Shown here: piece by piece, positions 24,911-34,471 of the stretch
Layout: every line of letters begins with the position of its first letter
Numbering within the stretch: position 1 is the stretch's first letter
Origin: Bidens hawaiensis
Lineage: Eukaryota; Streptophyta; Magnoliopsida; Asterales; Asteraceae
Direction of reading: 5' to 3'
Assembly (NCBI GenBank): GCA_021521415.1
Contig: JAIQDT010003856.1
Location: 186,001 to 250,000 of the forward strand
Length of the DNA stretch: 64,000 bases
The notes under the pieces: generated by a model
Told to the model about the DNA's origin: nothing
Databases searched by the model: none
What the model saw: the letters and a program-made list of their open reading frames with translations, nothing else
Made by a program: the position numbers and the translations under genes

Positions 24911-25478
24911 CAGCCGATGTTCGGTTTCTTTCCAGCATTTTGAGCGTTTTTAACACCCTTGCTATGGTTCAATATCACCCACTACGCTTCCTGACCATTT
25001 TCGGTCGCTTATACACTAAAAAGCTTGGATCTTTAAACTTTAAAGATCAAGAATCATACCTTTTTGAGCTTGTTTGGATCTTGTTTAACTTTCTTAACCG
25101 CTCTCTCTCTCTCGGACCTCTCTCTCCCTCTCCTCGGCCGCCGGTGAGGGTGGTGTGTGGTGTGTGTGTTTTGGAGTGTGTTTAGAAGAGTGGTGGAAAT
25201 GAAGATATTTTTGGGTTTAGGGGATATTTATATCCTTGAAATCCCATTCTCATTTAACCCATCTCAATTAATCTAAATCCATAACCAACGTCCGTTACCC
25301 GACACTAGCCCGACCCATACCAACCTCTATTCTTTTATTTATTTCCTGATAACCCGAGTAACTTTCCCTCTATTATTAAGTAATATAATTAATATTATTT
25401 TGAAATTTTCGGGATGTTACATGTTGGGTTATTTTTGCCCATGAGAAAGCCCAACAAATATTTATCCTAAATGGTTTA

Positions 25479-25509
<31 letters not shown>

Positions 25510-26257
25510 AAAAGAAAAAAAAAACATATATTCTTAACTCATCTATGAAGTTTTACTAGGTGGGTTCTTTGGGCCCACCTGCCGACATGTGTGGAAGTGA
25601 TGTTTTGTGGGCTTTATGTGAGCTTCAAGATTTTACAATAATCAAAAGGGTTATTTAGGTGGATTGTATTCTGCCGACAATATTATCATTAGCACACGAA
25701 AGAATTGTGAGATCTATTTTTTTGAGTTATTCTCCTGTCGACAAAACAAAATTACGAAGAGAAGTTTTTTTGAGTGCTTCATTCTTTTGGTTATTTGAAG
25801 ATAAGAAACGTTTCAGAGACTGGTATTTTCTCGTTGATGTTACCTCTTACTCTCTTTGTTTTATTTCATTTACTTGAAGATTGTTTGTACCAAGTATATG
25901 ATGATTAGTGTATGCCTCTAGTTTTATCTAGAGAAATCTTTGTATTGCTATTATTGATGATAGTGGATTTGAAACGTCTCTAGTAGTCCCATGTTTTTAC
26001 TCTCGCCTTAAGTGGTTTTCCACGCTAAAACTATTGTGTCTTATTTTATTTTAATTTACCATATTCGTTTGCAGCCTCATTGGTTCATTCGGGTTGAGAA
26101 AAATTTTTAGCCAAACGAAGATTAATTTCGCATTTTTTGTTTACCATTTGTGACTATGTGGTCGTTTTTTCCGACACCATCTTCATAGCACAAATCTGTC
26201 GCATATATTGCTAAATCATGGCAAAACTTAAACTCATAAAGCAACATTTAAAACTAA

Positions 26258-26705
26258 GGGTCAAGTTATTCTATAAAGGAAAACAAAAATGAGAAGGATT
26301 TGTAGCCACACGAAAAAACTCCTCAAAAAAATTTAAAAACAAAATAAATAAAAAAATCATAACTTAAAATTTAACAAAATAAAAGGAAAAAGTAAAAACA
26401 CAAAAATGTTTCCATCGTCTTTCTCGTTCTCATAAAAAACACACATAATGGTAAGTGAAAAAAGTCTTTTTTAGTATTTTTGTTTATCATTGTGTTTTAT
26501 GTTTACTTTCGTCATTGATTGTATATTTTTTTCTTTGACATTTTGTCTTTTTTTTTTATTTATATTGTGTAATATTACTCAACATTGTGCTATATTTTGT
26601 TCGCCATTGTGTTATGTTTTGCGATATATTGTGTCTTTTTCAGTTATAATTGTGTCTTTTTGTTCATTTTCACCATTGTGTCTTTTTCGTCAAATTTTTT
26701 TTTCG

Positions 26706-26763
<58 letters not shown>

Positions 26764-26961
26764 GAACAGAAATGATGGCGGAAACATTTTAGCTTTTTAA
26801 TTTTTTTCGTTCTTTATTTATAGTTTGATTTATGATTTTTTTAATATTTATTTTGATTTATGATTTTTTTTTTTTAGTTTATTTTTAAGGGGTTTTTTGT
26901 ATGGTCACCGATCCTTCTCACACTTCTCATTTTTGTCTTCCTTTGTATTTTAACTTTACCC
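26258..26961. mobile_element. MULE-type MITE upstream of the first GDSL gene
   Basis: Inverted ends GGGTCAAGTTATTCT and (from the right) GGGTAAAGTTAAAAT, with inverted similarity continuing for nearly 200 bp. An exact 10-bp duplication TTAAAACTAA occurs at 26248-26257 and 26962-26971. The centre holds a TA microsatellite. There is no ORF. It lies about 530 bp upstream of the GDSL start codon and may affect that promoter. Confidence 0.85.
26709..26762. repeat. (TA)n microsatellite
   Basis: About 26 uninterrupted TA units inside the MITE. Confidence 0.95.
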
Positions 26962-27625
26962 TTAAAACTAAATATCTAAATAAAACCATAAATGAACAAA
27001 ATCCAACTTTAAACACATTTTTACAATTAAAATGGAATTAAATCAAATCTCGAAGGCAACATTATAAAACTCAAATACAAAATCGATGCTCTGGATGATG
27101 GATATTGGATCAAAGACTGGTGCAAACCGTTTAAGGTCGTTGTCTAATCATCAAGCTGTTAAGGCTTTTTCGTTTTATATGACCTTTAGGCTTTAGAAAA
27201 ACAAAATTATTAAAATTGGTTCATTTTCATACTCTAATTACCTTATATAGCTCCATTCTTCTTTAGTATTTTTCATAGACCCTTTAAATTGCCAACACTT
27301 TTGTATCTGCCCAACAAGAAACTTTACATGGAGATTTCGTCCAAAACTCATGCATCCATAACGGTATGACCTCATGTGATCTATACACTTTTGGACTATT
27401 TCATCATATATATACTAATGCAAATTATATTCGTTTTTGCATTCTAAGTTTCATTTATTAACTCGATTTCCTCGGATTCTCTTGAAGAAAAAATGTTATT
27501 TAGATTAATGTTTCTTTGTTGGTTCACAACTACAACAATCTTCATAACTTTGGTCAATGTAGGGACTTGCAAGCCTCATAATTTTTCATCTATTTTCATT
27601 TTCGGCGATTCGCTAGTGGATGTTG

Positions 27626-28570
27626 TGTCACACCCTCAAAATCCACTAACGGAGTTTTACCGTCAGAGGGTGTGAACTAACAGGATCGGAATCATTAGTT
27701 ATAATCAAACCATAAAAACGTTTAAATGAAAATAAGTGCGGAAGCGTAAAAACCAAAAGACAAAAGTTACGTCACGCAGGACGACTTAAAATCCAATGAC
27801 AACAGTTTAAAATCAGTTTTCATAAACAAAAGCGTTTTCAACAATGCATGATCCTATACCGCGCGCCCGCCTCGGCTACCTGAGAATAACATACTAAAAG
27901 TGTCAACACGGGGTTGGTGAGTTCACAAGTTTATATAAAATAAAGCGTTTAGCGTTTGCGTTCAGCGTTTTGCGTTCAGCGTTTTGCGTTAAGCGTTTTG
28001 CGTTTCAGCGTTTTGCGTTACCAGATAGTGTTATGTCAATTATATATCTATAGGTAGCTAGCCTATAAAACAAGTATTACTAAGTGTTCGACACCGAAGC
28101 TGACTGTTTATCATTTGCCTTGCCACCAGGTCTATCCCGACCATGGTATGTGTTTAGCCAAGATTACACCCACTCGACCTCCAGTCGAGTTTAGCGTTGG
28201 GTGGGGTTTGTCAAACCCAGTAGTACTACTCAACAATGACTCGCTATTATCCAATATTAAACGGTTCGATGTGAATGAAGGACTTTAGTTATTGCGTTTG
28301 CCACTTAGTCTTTACAAGTGATATATAATCTATATTAACAAAATCTTAAATGCGTTTTCGGAGTATGTTATCTCCCCCCAATTGAAAAGCGTTTGAAAAC
28401 AGTTTAAAAAGGGGTAAGTGAACTCACTGTTTGCGAAGAATTCCCAAAAATAAATCACCAAGTGATGCGCGTCACAGAAAACTCTCTCTAGCGTTCTAAA
28501 ACAACAAAGAGATTTTCTAAGTATTCAAGCTATTAACGAGTCTCTAGACCCGACATGTAATACCTATGCA
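27626..28570 (-). repeat. Truncated 3' LTR of the Tekay-like element
   Basis: 945 bp identical in layout to 31718-32662, including the GCGTTTTGCGTTCA array. The remaining 1809 bp present in the other LTR (32663-34471) are missing. Confidence 0.9.
27951..28020. repeat. GCGTTTTGCGTTCA tandem array (also at 32036-32112)
   Basis: Five or six units of about 14 bp in each LTR, close to the LTR 3' end in element orientation. Confidence 0.85.
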
Positions 28571-30831
28571 AACTTGTCGAGGTACGCCTTGCATACTCGA
28601 TTCATGAGATCCATAAATACGGCTGGTGCGTTGGTTAGTCCAAAAGGCATAACCGAAAACTCATAATGACCATACCATGTTCTGAAAGCCGTCTTTGAAA
28701 TATCTTTCTCGCGCACTCTTAGTTGATGGTAACCAGATCGCAGATCGATCTTCGAGTAATAACTCGATCCTTGGAGCTGGTCAAACAGATCATCAATTCG
28801 AGGTAGAGGATAACGGTTCTTGACCGTCACCTTGTTCAACTCCCGGTAGTCGGTACACATTCGGAAAGTCCCGTCCTTCTTTTGGACAAATAAGACAGGG
28901 GCTCCCCATGGTGATGAGCTAGGTCGGATAAAACCTTTATCCAATAAATCTTGCAACTGAGTGGACAGTTCCTGAAGCTCCGCCGGTGCGAGTCGATACG
29001 GGGCTCGTGCTATGGGCGCTGCACCGGGGGTCAACTCGATTTGGAATTCGACTTGTCGAATAGGAAGGAGTCCAGGAAAATCCTCCGGGGAAACTTTCGG
29101 AAAATCTCGCACAATCGGTATATCTTCAATTCGCTTCTCCTCCGCTGGTTTCTCGACAATATGCGCTAAAATTGTCGGATGACCCTTTCGTAGATACTTC
29201 TGCGCCTTCATGAGGGTAATGACGCTGGTGGTCATGCCGCTTCTCTCGCCCCGGATCGAAATGATCTCGCCTGAAGGGGTAGTAATGTGGACTATCTTGT
29301 CGTGACATATAATCTCTGCTCGGTTCTCGGATAACCAGTCCATGCCGACCACGACATCGAAACTACTAAGCGTAAAAGGAATAAGGTCAATATCAAAAAC
29401 ATGACCTGACAGTTTCAACTTGCATCCCGCAAGTACATGAGTCGTTACTATAGTCTTACCGTCAGCTAATTCAACAGGAAACTTAGCATCTAACGGGGTT
29501 GGAGTTAAGTCTAAGAGTTGGCTAAAGGCTTTCGACACAAAACTCATATCAGCTCCAGTGTCAAACAATACAGAAGCAAAACAATAGTTCACAGGGAACT
29601 TACCAGTCACCACGTACGGATCATTGCGGGCTTGACCCGACCCAATAACAAAAGCTCTTCCTTTACCATTGTTTCCACCACCACTGCCACTTCCATTACC
29701 TCCATTGTTGTCGTTCTGTTTCAACTTGGGGCAGTCTTTCTTAAAATGGCCCTGTTGACCACACTCAAAACATCCCTTCGTCGTCATAGGTGGTTTAGGA
29801 GCACCCTTTGCCGCCAGGTCTCCTCTACATTCCTTTGCCTGGTGACCCATCTTTCCGCATCTCTGACACTTGACACGGTCACACGGGCCAGCATGATGAT
29901 AGTTGCACCTGTTGCACTTCGGATATTTCTTAGCATATCCGCTCGAACCCTGCCCGCTACCGTTGTTATTGTTGTTGTGACCCTGATGGTTGAAACTCCG
30001 GGTGAATTCAGGCTTACGGTAGTGTTGTTATTGTGGGGGGTTCGAGGATGAGGATCTGGTGTTGTCAAACTTTCTCTTTCCATTGCTCGGGTTGTTGTTG
30101 CTGTTGTTGTCAGTGTTCAGGTTGTCACGGGCTTTAGTGGTTGAACCCCTAGGTGGTAGCGCACCTTGGGTCACTGCTTGATCCGTTAGTTTGTGAGCTA
30201 ACCGAATCGCTTGTTGAATCGTGGCTGGCCTGGAAGACGTCACCATGCCCTGAATTTGCGGTGCTAACCCATCAATATACATTTCAATCCTCTTACTCGG
30301 CGGGTCTACCATCCGTGGACACATCACAGCCAACTCGTGAGAACGGGTGGTGTAGGCTTCGATTTCTGAACCCACCATCTTCAATGACCAAAACTCGGAT
30401 TCCAACTTTGCAATCTCCTCTCTTTGACAGTACTCTTCTCGCATCATGTTTTTGAACTCCTCCCAGTTCATCGCGTTAGCCAGTTCCAATCCAAGGATCT
30501 GTACGTTCGAATTCCACCAAGTGAGGGCAGAATCCTCAAGTGTTCCAGCAGCAAATTTGACCCTACTGGCAGGGGGACAAGTACACATCTCGAACGCCGA
30601 TTCGGCCTTCTCAGCCCAACGCAGGAAGCCTATAGCTCCCTCAGTGCCCTCAAACGTACTGGGCTTGCAGTCAAGGTATTTCTTGAAGGTACACGTTCCA
30701 ATTTGACCTCCAGCTTGGTTTCGGACATGTGCGGCTAGAGCGGCCGCCGCGTGGTCGTTCAGCAGAGTTTGGAGTTCTGCTGCAGTCAGGTTGATGTTAC
30801 CACGTCCGTGTCCAGCGTTTCTTCCAGCCAT
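28564..30831 (-). pseudogene. Tekay-like gag-pol, one nonsense codon and a 3' deletion
   Basis: A single frame from MAGRNAGHGRGNINL (30831). The gag capsid region shows FLRWAEKAESAF and ALTWWNS. TAA at 30028-30030 (in a Gln run) interrupts the frame just before the nucleocapsid. The frame then continues with CX2CX4HX4C knuckles [14 protein letters not shown] and [14 protein letters not shown]. The protease has FDTGADMSF (DTGA at 29551-29562). The reverse transcriptase has [43 protein letters not shown] and [14 protein letters not shown]. It ends AYLDKFA where the element was joined to LTR sequence, one step before the FIDD active site. It belongs to the chromovirus (Tekay/Del) type by motif style. 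Confidence 0.9.
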
Positions 30832-30841
30832 CTAGGTATTA

Positions 30842-31540
30842 TCATCCCGATATGTCGTCGCCTGAGGACACGTCCGAGTGTGCCTCTGGCTCAGCCGGTT
30901 CTTCCTCCGGTTCCTCCTCGGGATTTTCCTCGGTTTCCCCTTCAGGCTCTGCCTCAGGTTCCGCTGCGTTCTGAGCAATTTGCGTTTGTAAGACATCGCA
31001 ACGCGCTAGAGCTATCCCGGTTCGGGTCCTTGCCTCTTGGAGTTGCTCTTGCAAGTCTATCATCTCGGCTTGCATCTTTCTCATAATCTTCATCTGTTGA
31101 TCACTAGCCTCTTGCATTTCCTTCCTGCCCGCTGTCATGCGGGCAATTTCCTCCTTAGTCTCGGTTCCATCTTTTAACAGTTCGAATACGTTCGCTCTCG
31201 TATAGCGCATGTAATCAACGTCACGCTCCAAACAAGAAACAACAGCTGCGAGAACACGCTCTACAGGTTCGGTTATGGGTGGTAGGGTGTTGGGGTAAGC
31301 AGGATGGTTCGGGTGAGGTAATGGGGGAACTTGTTCACGATAGATCATACGTCTGATCATATTAGGGTACCAATCCCAGCTAACTTCGTTTTCGTACATG
31401 CCTCCGGATAAGCGATACCTCTTCGGTGCGGGAGCTTCGAGTTCCGGGACTACTCGGGGTGGCGATGCGGTAGGTAACTGCGGTTCCTTCCCTTGAGCAT
31501 GAGTCATCAGATCGGATGATGATGAGGGTGGCGTCGACAT
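30842..31540 (-). CDS. Extra ORF upstream of gag: coiled coil with acidic tail
   Basis: Using the ATG at 31540 (MSTPPSSSSDLMTHAQ) gives 232 residues; an upstream ATG at 31615 would add 25. The middle (GRKEMQEASDQQMKIMRKMQ onward) looks like a coiled coil, and the last 50 residues are mostly Glu and Pro (EGETEENPEEEPEEEPAEP). The stop is 10 bases before the gag ATG and in another frame, so gag would need re-initiation, frameshift or splicing. No known catalytic motif is seen. It may be a gag N-terminal extension or an accessory protein. The frame is fully open. Confidence 0.65.
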   Translation of the reverse strand: MSTPPSSSSDLMTHAQGKEPQLPTASPPRVVPELEAPAPKRYRLSGGMYENEVSWDWYPNMIRRMIYREQVPPLPHPNHPAYPNTLPPITEPVERVLAAVVSCLERDVDYMRYTRANVFELLKDGTETKEEIARMTAGRKEMQEASDQQMKIMRKMQAEMIDLQEQLQEARTRTGIALARCDVLQTQIAQNAAEPEAEPEGETEENPEEEPEEEPAEPEAHSDVSSGDDISG

Positions 31541-31700
31541 CTCTACAGGTAAGCCGTGTATGCGCGCGCGTATGAGTGAAAGAGGTAAAGAGATAAGATA
31601 ACAAAGACTACACAAATCTATGCAGTGCGTATCATTATAACTAATGGGTCGTCGCGGTTATAGTCTAGTATGCATGCAGCTTCTAGTTCGCTATAACCAA

Positions 31701-31714
31701 TGGCTCTGATACCA
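31701..31714 (-). other. Primer-binding site of the Tekay-like element
   Basis: Reverse complement reads TGGTATCAGAGCCA, matching the 3' end of initiator tRNA-Met, three bases from the LTR end. Confidence 0.9.
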
Positions 31715-31717
31715 ATC

Positions 31718-34471
31718 TGTCACACCCTCAAAATCCACTAACGGAGTTTTACCGTCAGAGGGTGTGAACTAACAGGATCGGAATCATTAGTTATAATCAA
31801 ACCATAAAAACGTTTAAATGAAAATAAGTGCGGAAGCGTAAAAACCAAAAGACAAAAGTTACGTCATGCAGGACGACTTAAAATCCAATGACAACAGTTT
31901 AAAATCAGTTTTCATAAACAAAAGCGTTTTCAACAATGCATGATCCTATACCGCGCGCCCGCCTCGGCTACCTGAGAATAACATACTAAAAGTGTCAACA
32001 CGGGGTTGGTGAGTTCACAAGTTTATATAAAATAAAGCGTTTAGCGTTTGCGTTCAGCGTTTTGCGTTCAGCGTTTTGCGTTAAGCGTTTTGCGTTTCAG
32101 CGTTTTGCGTTACCAGATAGTGTTATGTCAATTATATATCTATAGGTAGCTAGCCTATAAAACAAGTATTACTAAGTGTTCGACACCGAAGCTGACTGTT
32201 TATCATTTGCCTTGCTACCAGGTCTATCCCGACCATGGTATGTGTTTAGCCAAGATTACACCCACTCGACCTCCAGTCGAGTTTAGCGTTGGGTGGGGTT
32301 TGTCAAACCCAGTAGTACTACTCAACAATGACTCGCTATTATCCAATATTAAACGGTTCGATGTGAATGAAGGACTTTAGTTATTGCGTTTGCCACTTAG
32401 TCTTTACAAGTGATATATAATCTATATTAACAAAATCTTAAATGCGTTTTCGGAGTATGTTATCTCCCCCCAAGTGAAAAGCGTTTGAAAACAGTTTAAA
32501 AAGGGGTAAGTGAACTCACTGTTTGCGAAGAATTCCCAAAAATAAATCACCAAGTGATGCGCGTCACAGAAAACTCTCTCTAGCGTTCTAAAACAACAAA
32601 GAGATTTTCTAAGTATTCAAGCTATTAACGAGTCTCTTGACCCGACACGTAATACCTATGCAAATATTACGTTTCGTGTTTCGTTTGTGAATCGTGTGTG
32701 ACTTTAACAAGTATATTTGTGATACGTTACATGTGTGAACAATTATTTACGTGTCATGTATTTATAATGTACATCACTAGCAACTATTCCCCGCAGGGGC
32801 AATTTGGTCAAAATACCACAATTATTTAGCAAGTATTCCCCGCAGGGGCAATTTGGTCAAAACCTAACAATTAACTAGCAACTAGCACTTTTCATGCATT
32901 TTCACAAAGTTCGGCAGTTAACTTTACCGAGACAGAATTTCTACTTGAAAGATTACACTATTCCACCAATCATAGCATCTCAATTAATTCATCAAAAATC
33001 ATCACAAAAGCATACATGTATTACGTTTCCAGAACATATTTTATTTTATTTTTATTCCACATATGTTTCTCACAATGATCAAAACATTACAGCAAACTCA
33101 TAACAGTAAAATTCATGCGCAACAGAATGTTATTTGAAATTCCCGTTGAATGAAAAATCCAACAAATGCAAGACCATTTGGGTTAGGTTCCTAACTCAAC
33201 AAGTCAAGTTCCAGAAGTGGAACCAACCCAATTGGTCTCGTAGTTCATGAGATATGCTAATTACAAAACAACCTAACAGCAGGTCTCACAATTCAGATTC
33301 GCACTTCAGTTTTGTAAAATCATAAAGATTAACTTTTACTCGTCCAAAAATTACAAACTTGGACTCTATAAACACTAGACTCAACAAAGTACCCTGTAGT
33401 GTTAACAACCTCAACCAATTTCCACATTAACATTTATTTACAGTCGTCTAAACATAACTTACAATTTGTCCAGTACCAGTTTTGACCTTTAATCACAATT
33501 AAATCGTTTGACCAACCAAAACACCTCCAAATTTGGCGTGGTTGGACTTTCTGAAAACTAGACTCAGAGTACTACCTTGTAGACTCATAATTTGCTCAGT
33601 TTGCTTTTATATTCAACAAGTTACACATCATTCAATCTTAACAATCACTGCTGTCAAAAACTCAGCAAGCCTAAACAATCATCTAACATGCATCCTAAGC
33701 ATACGACATAACCCAAAACATGTAATACACATAATTAATCATAGAAAATCAGTAGCAACCCTCTAGGGTTTACAAACAATCAACGATTCATCAATCTTTC
33801 ACCGTTCAAAATCACATATGATCCTCAATATCAACAACCAATACATAATCAATCATCCTCAAGCAATAATCAATCATAAGAACACTTAATATGATATTCA
33901 ATAGTTAGGGTTTCATATTTATACCTTAAAACGCAGAAATAAACCAAGGGAAACGTGAGGGGTGCTTAGAAACGAGTGTAGGATGCTCCGATTATGAAGA
34001 ATCAAGCTTAAACGAGTGTGATATGTGTGTGTGTGTGAGGCTGCCGTCGCAAGAGGGAGGGGAGAAAGGGGCTGGCCGATCGGGTTTGTGAGGGAGAGAA
34101 GGAGGTTAGGGTTTTAATATTATTAATAATAATATATTACACTTTGGTCCCTCAACTTCTAACTTGTACTTTTCTAGCCTAAATTAACTAGTTTGCATCT
34201 TGAGTTAGCGTTTTATACTATGTTATCACATAACACATAAGTCTATCACATAATTATTGTTTTGACATTTTTCGTTTATTCACCAATCGTTTGCGTCAAC
34301 TCGTTTGCGTTTCGGTGCAATTCCCGAAAGACTACACATGTAGTAAGTGTTAAGCGTCATTTAAACCCTAGTTTAAATGTAATGAGGTGTGCGTTATAGA
34401 TTCAGTGATCTTTAAGTTTGAATTGACGGAGTTGAGTTAACGGAGTTAACCTGAAATTGACGATTGTCACA
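31718..34471 (-). repeat. Full-length 5' LTR of the Tekay-like element
   Basis: 2754 bp, TGTGACAATC to GGTGTGACA on the minus strand. It includes a two-copy repeat with CCCCGCAGGGGCAATTTGG at about 32789 and 32840 and the GCGTTTTGCGTTCA array. Short plus-strand reading frames inside are not convincing. Confidence 0.85.

Larger units (their letters stand above)
23328..25421 (-). mobile_element. Gypsy-type solo LTR in the Copia 3' LTR
   Basis: Minus-strand orientation, from TGTAACATCCCGAAAATT (25421) to GGGGCCTTACA (23328), 2094 bp. It has an exact 5-bp duplication TGTTG (23323-23327 and 25422-25426). It carries the family's CAGGTGAGTTTCTAGCCCC block near 24480 and the GTAGCTGACTTTTAGTATGC block near 23600, both reversed. 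No coding sequence was seen. Confidence 0.92.
11042..26176 (+). mobile_element. Old Copia retrotransposon (Tork/TNT1-like) carrying nested insertions
   Basis: The LTRs begin TGTTAGG/TGTTGGG and end CCCAACA/CCGACA. A tRNA-iMet-type primer site TGGTATCAGAGC lies just after the 5' LTR, and a purine tract AAAAAGGGGGAGA just before the 3' LTR. Flanks are ACATC and CCATC, a 5-bp target duplication with one change. Coding order is gag, protease, integrase, reverse transcriptase, RNase H, as in Copia. Without insertions the LTRs are about 755-770 bp and the element near 5.5 kb. Three large insertions (11686-15170, 18803-22774, 23328-25421) and many stops show it is old and inactive. Confidence 0.9.
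23323..26176 (+). repeat. 3' LTR of the Copia element, split after its first five bases
   Basis: TGTTG at 23323-23327 is the LTR start. A solo LTR follows, and the LTR restarts at 25422 with the duplicated TGTTG and runs to CCGACA at 26176. It matches the 5' LTR in order and content. Confidence 0.85.
27626..34471 (-). mobile_element. Young Tekay-like Gypsy retrotransposon in GDSL exon 1
   Basis: It is inserted between exact TGTTG copies (27621-27625 and 34472-34476) that restore GAT-GTT-GGC of the host exon. On the minus strand: a 2754-bp 5' LTR (34471 to 31718, TGTGACAATC to GGTGTGACA), primer site, an extra ORF, gag and part of pol, then a 3' LTR fragment (28570 to 27626). The 945 bp shared by the two LTRs differ at about five positions by eye, so insertion is recent. 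A deletion joined reverse transcriptase to the 3' LTR, removing RNase H, integrase, purine tract and about 1.8 kb of LTR. Confidence 0.92.

Noticed and set aside
29518..31086. Plus-strand reading frames opposite the Gypsy gag-pol
   Set aside because: Shadows of the minus-strand coding sequence, with no domain of their own.
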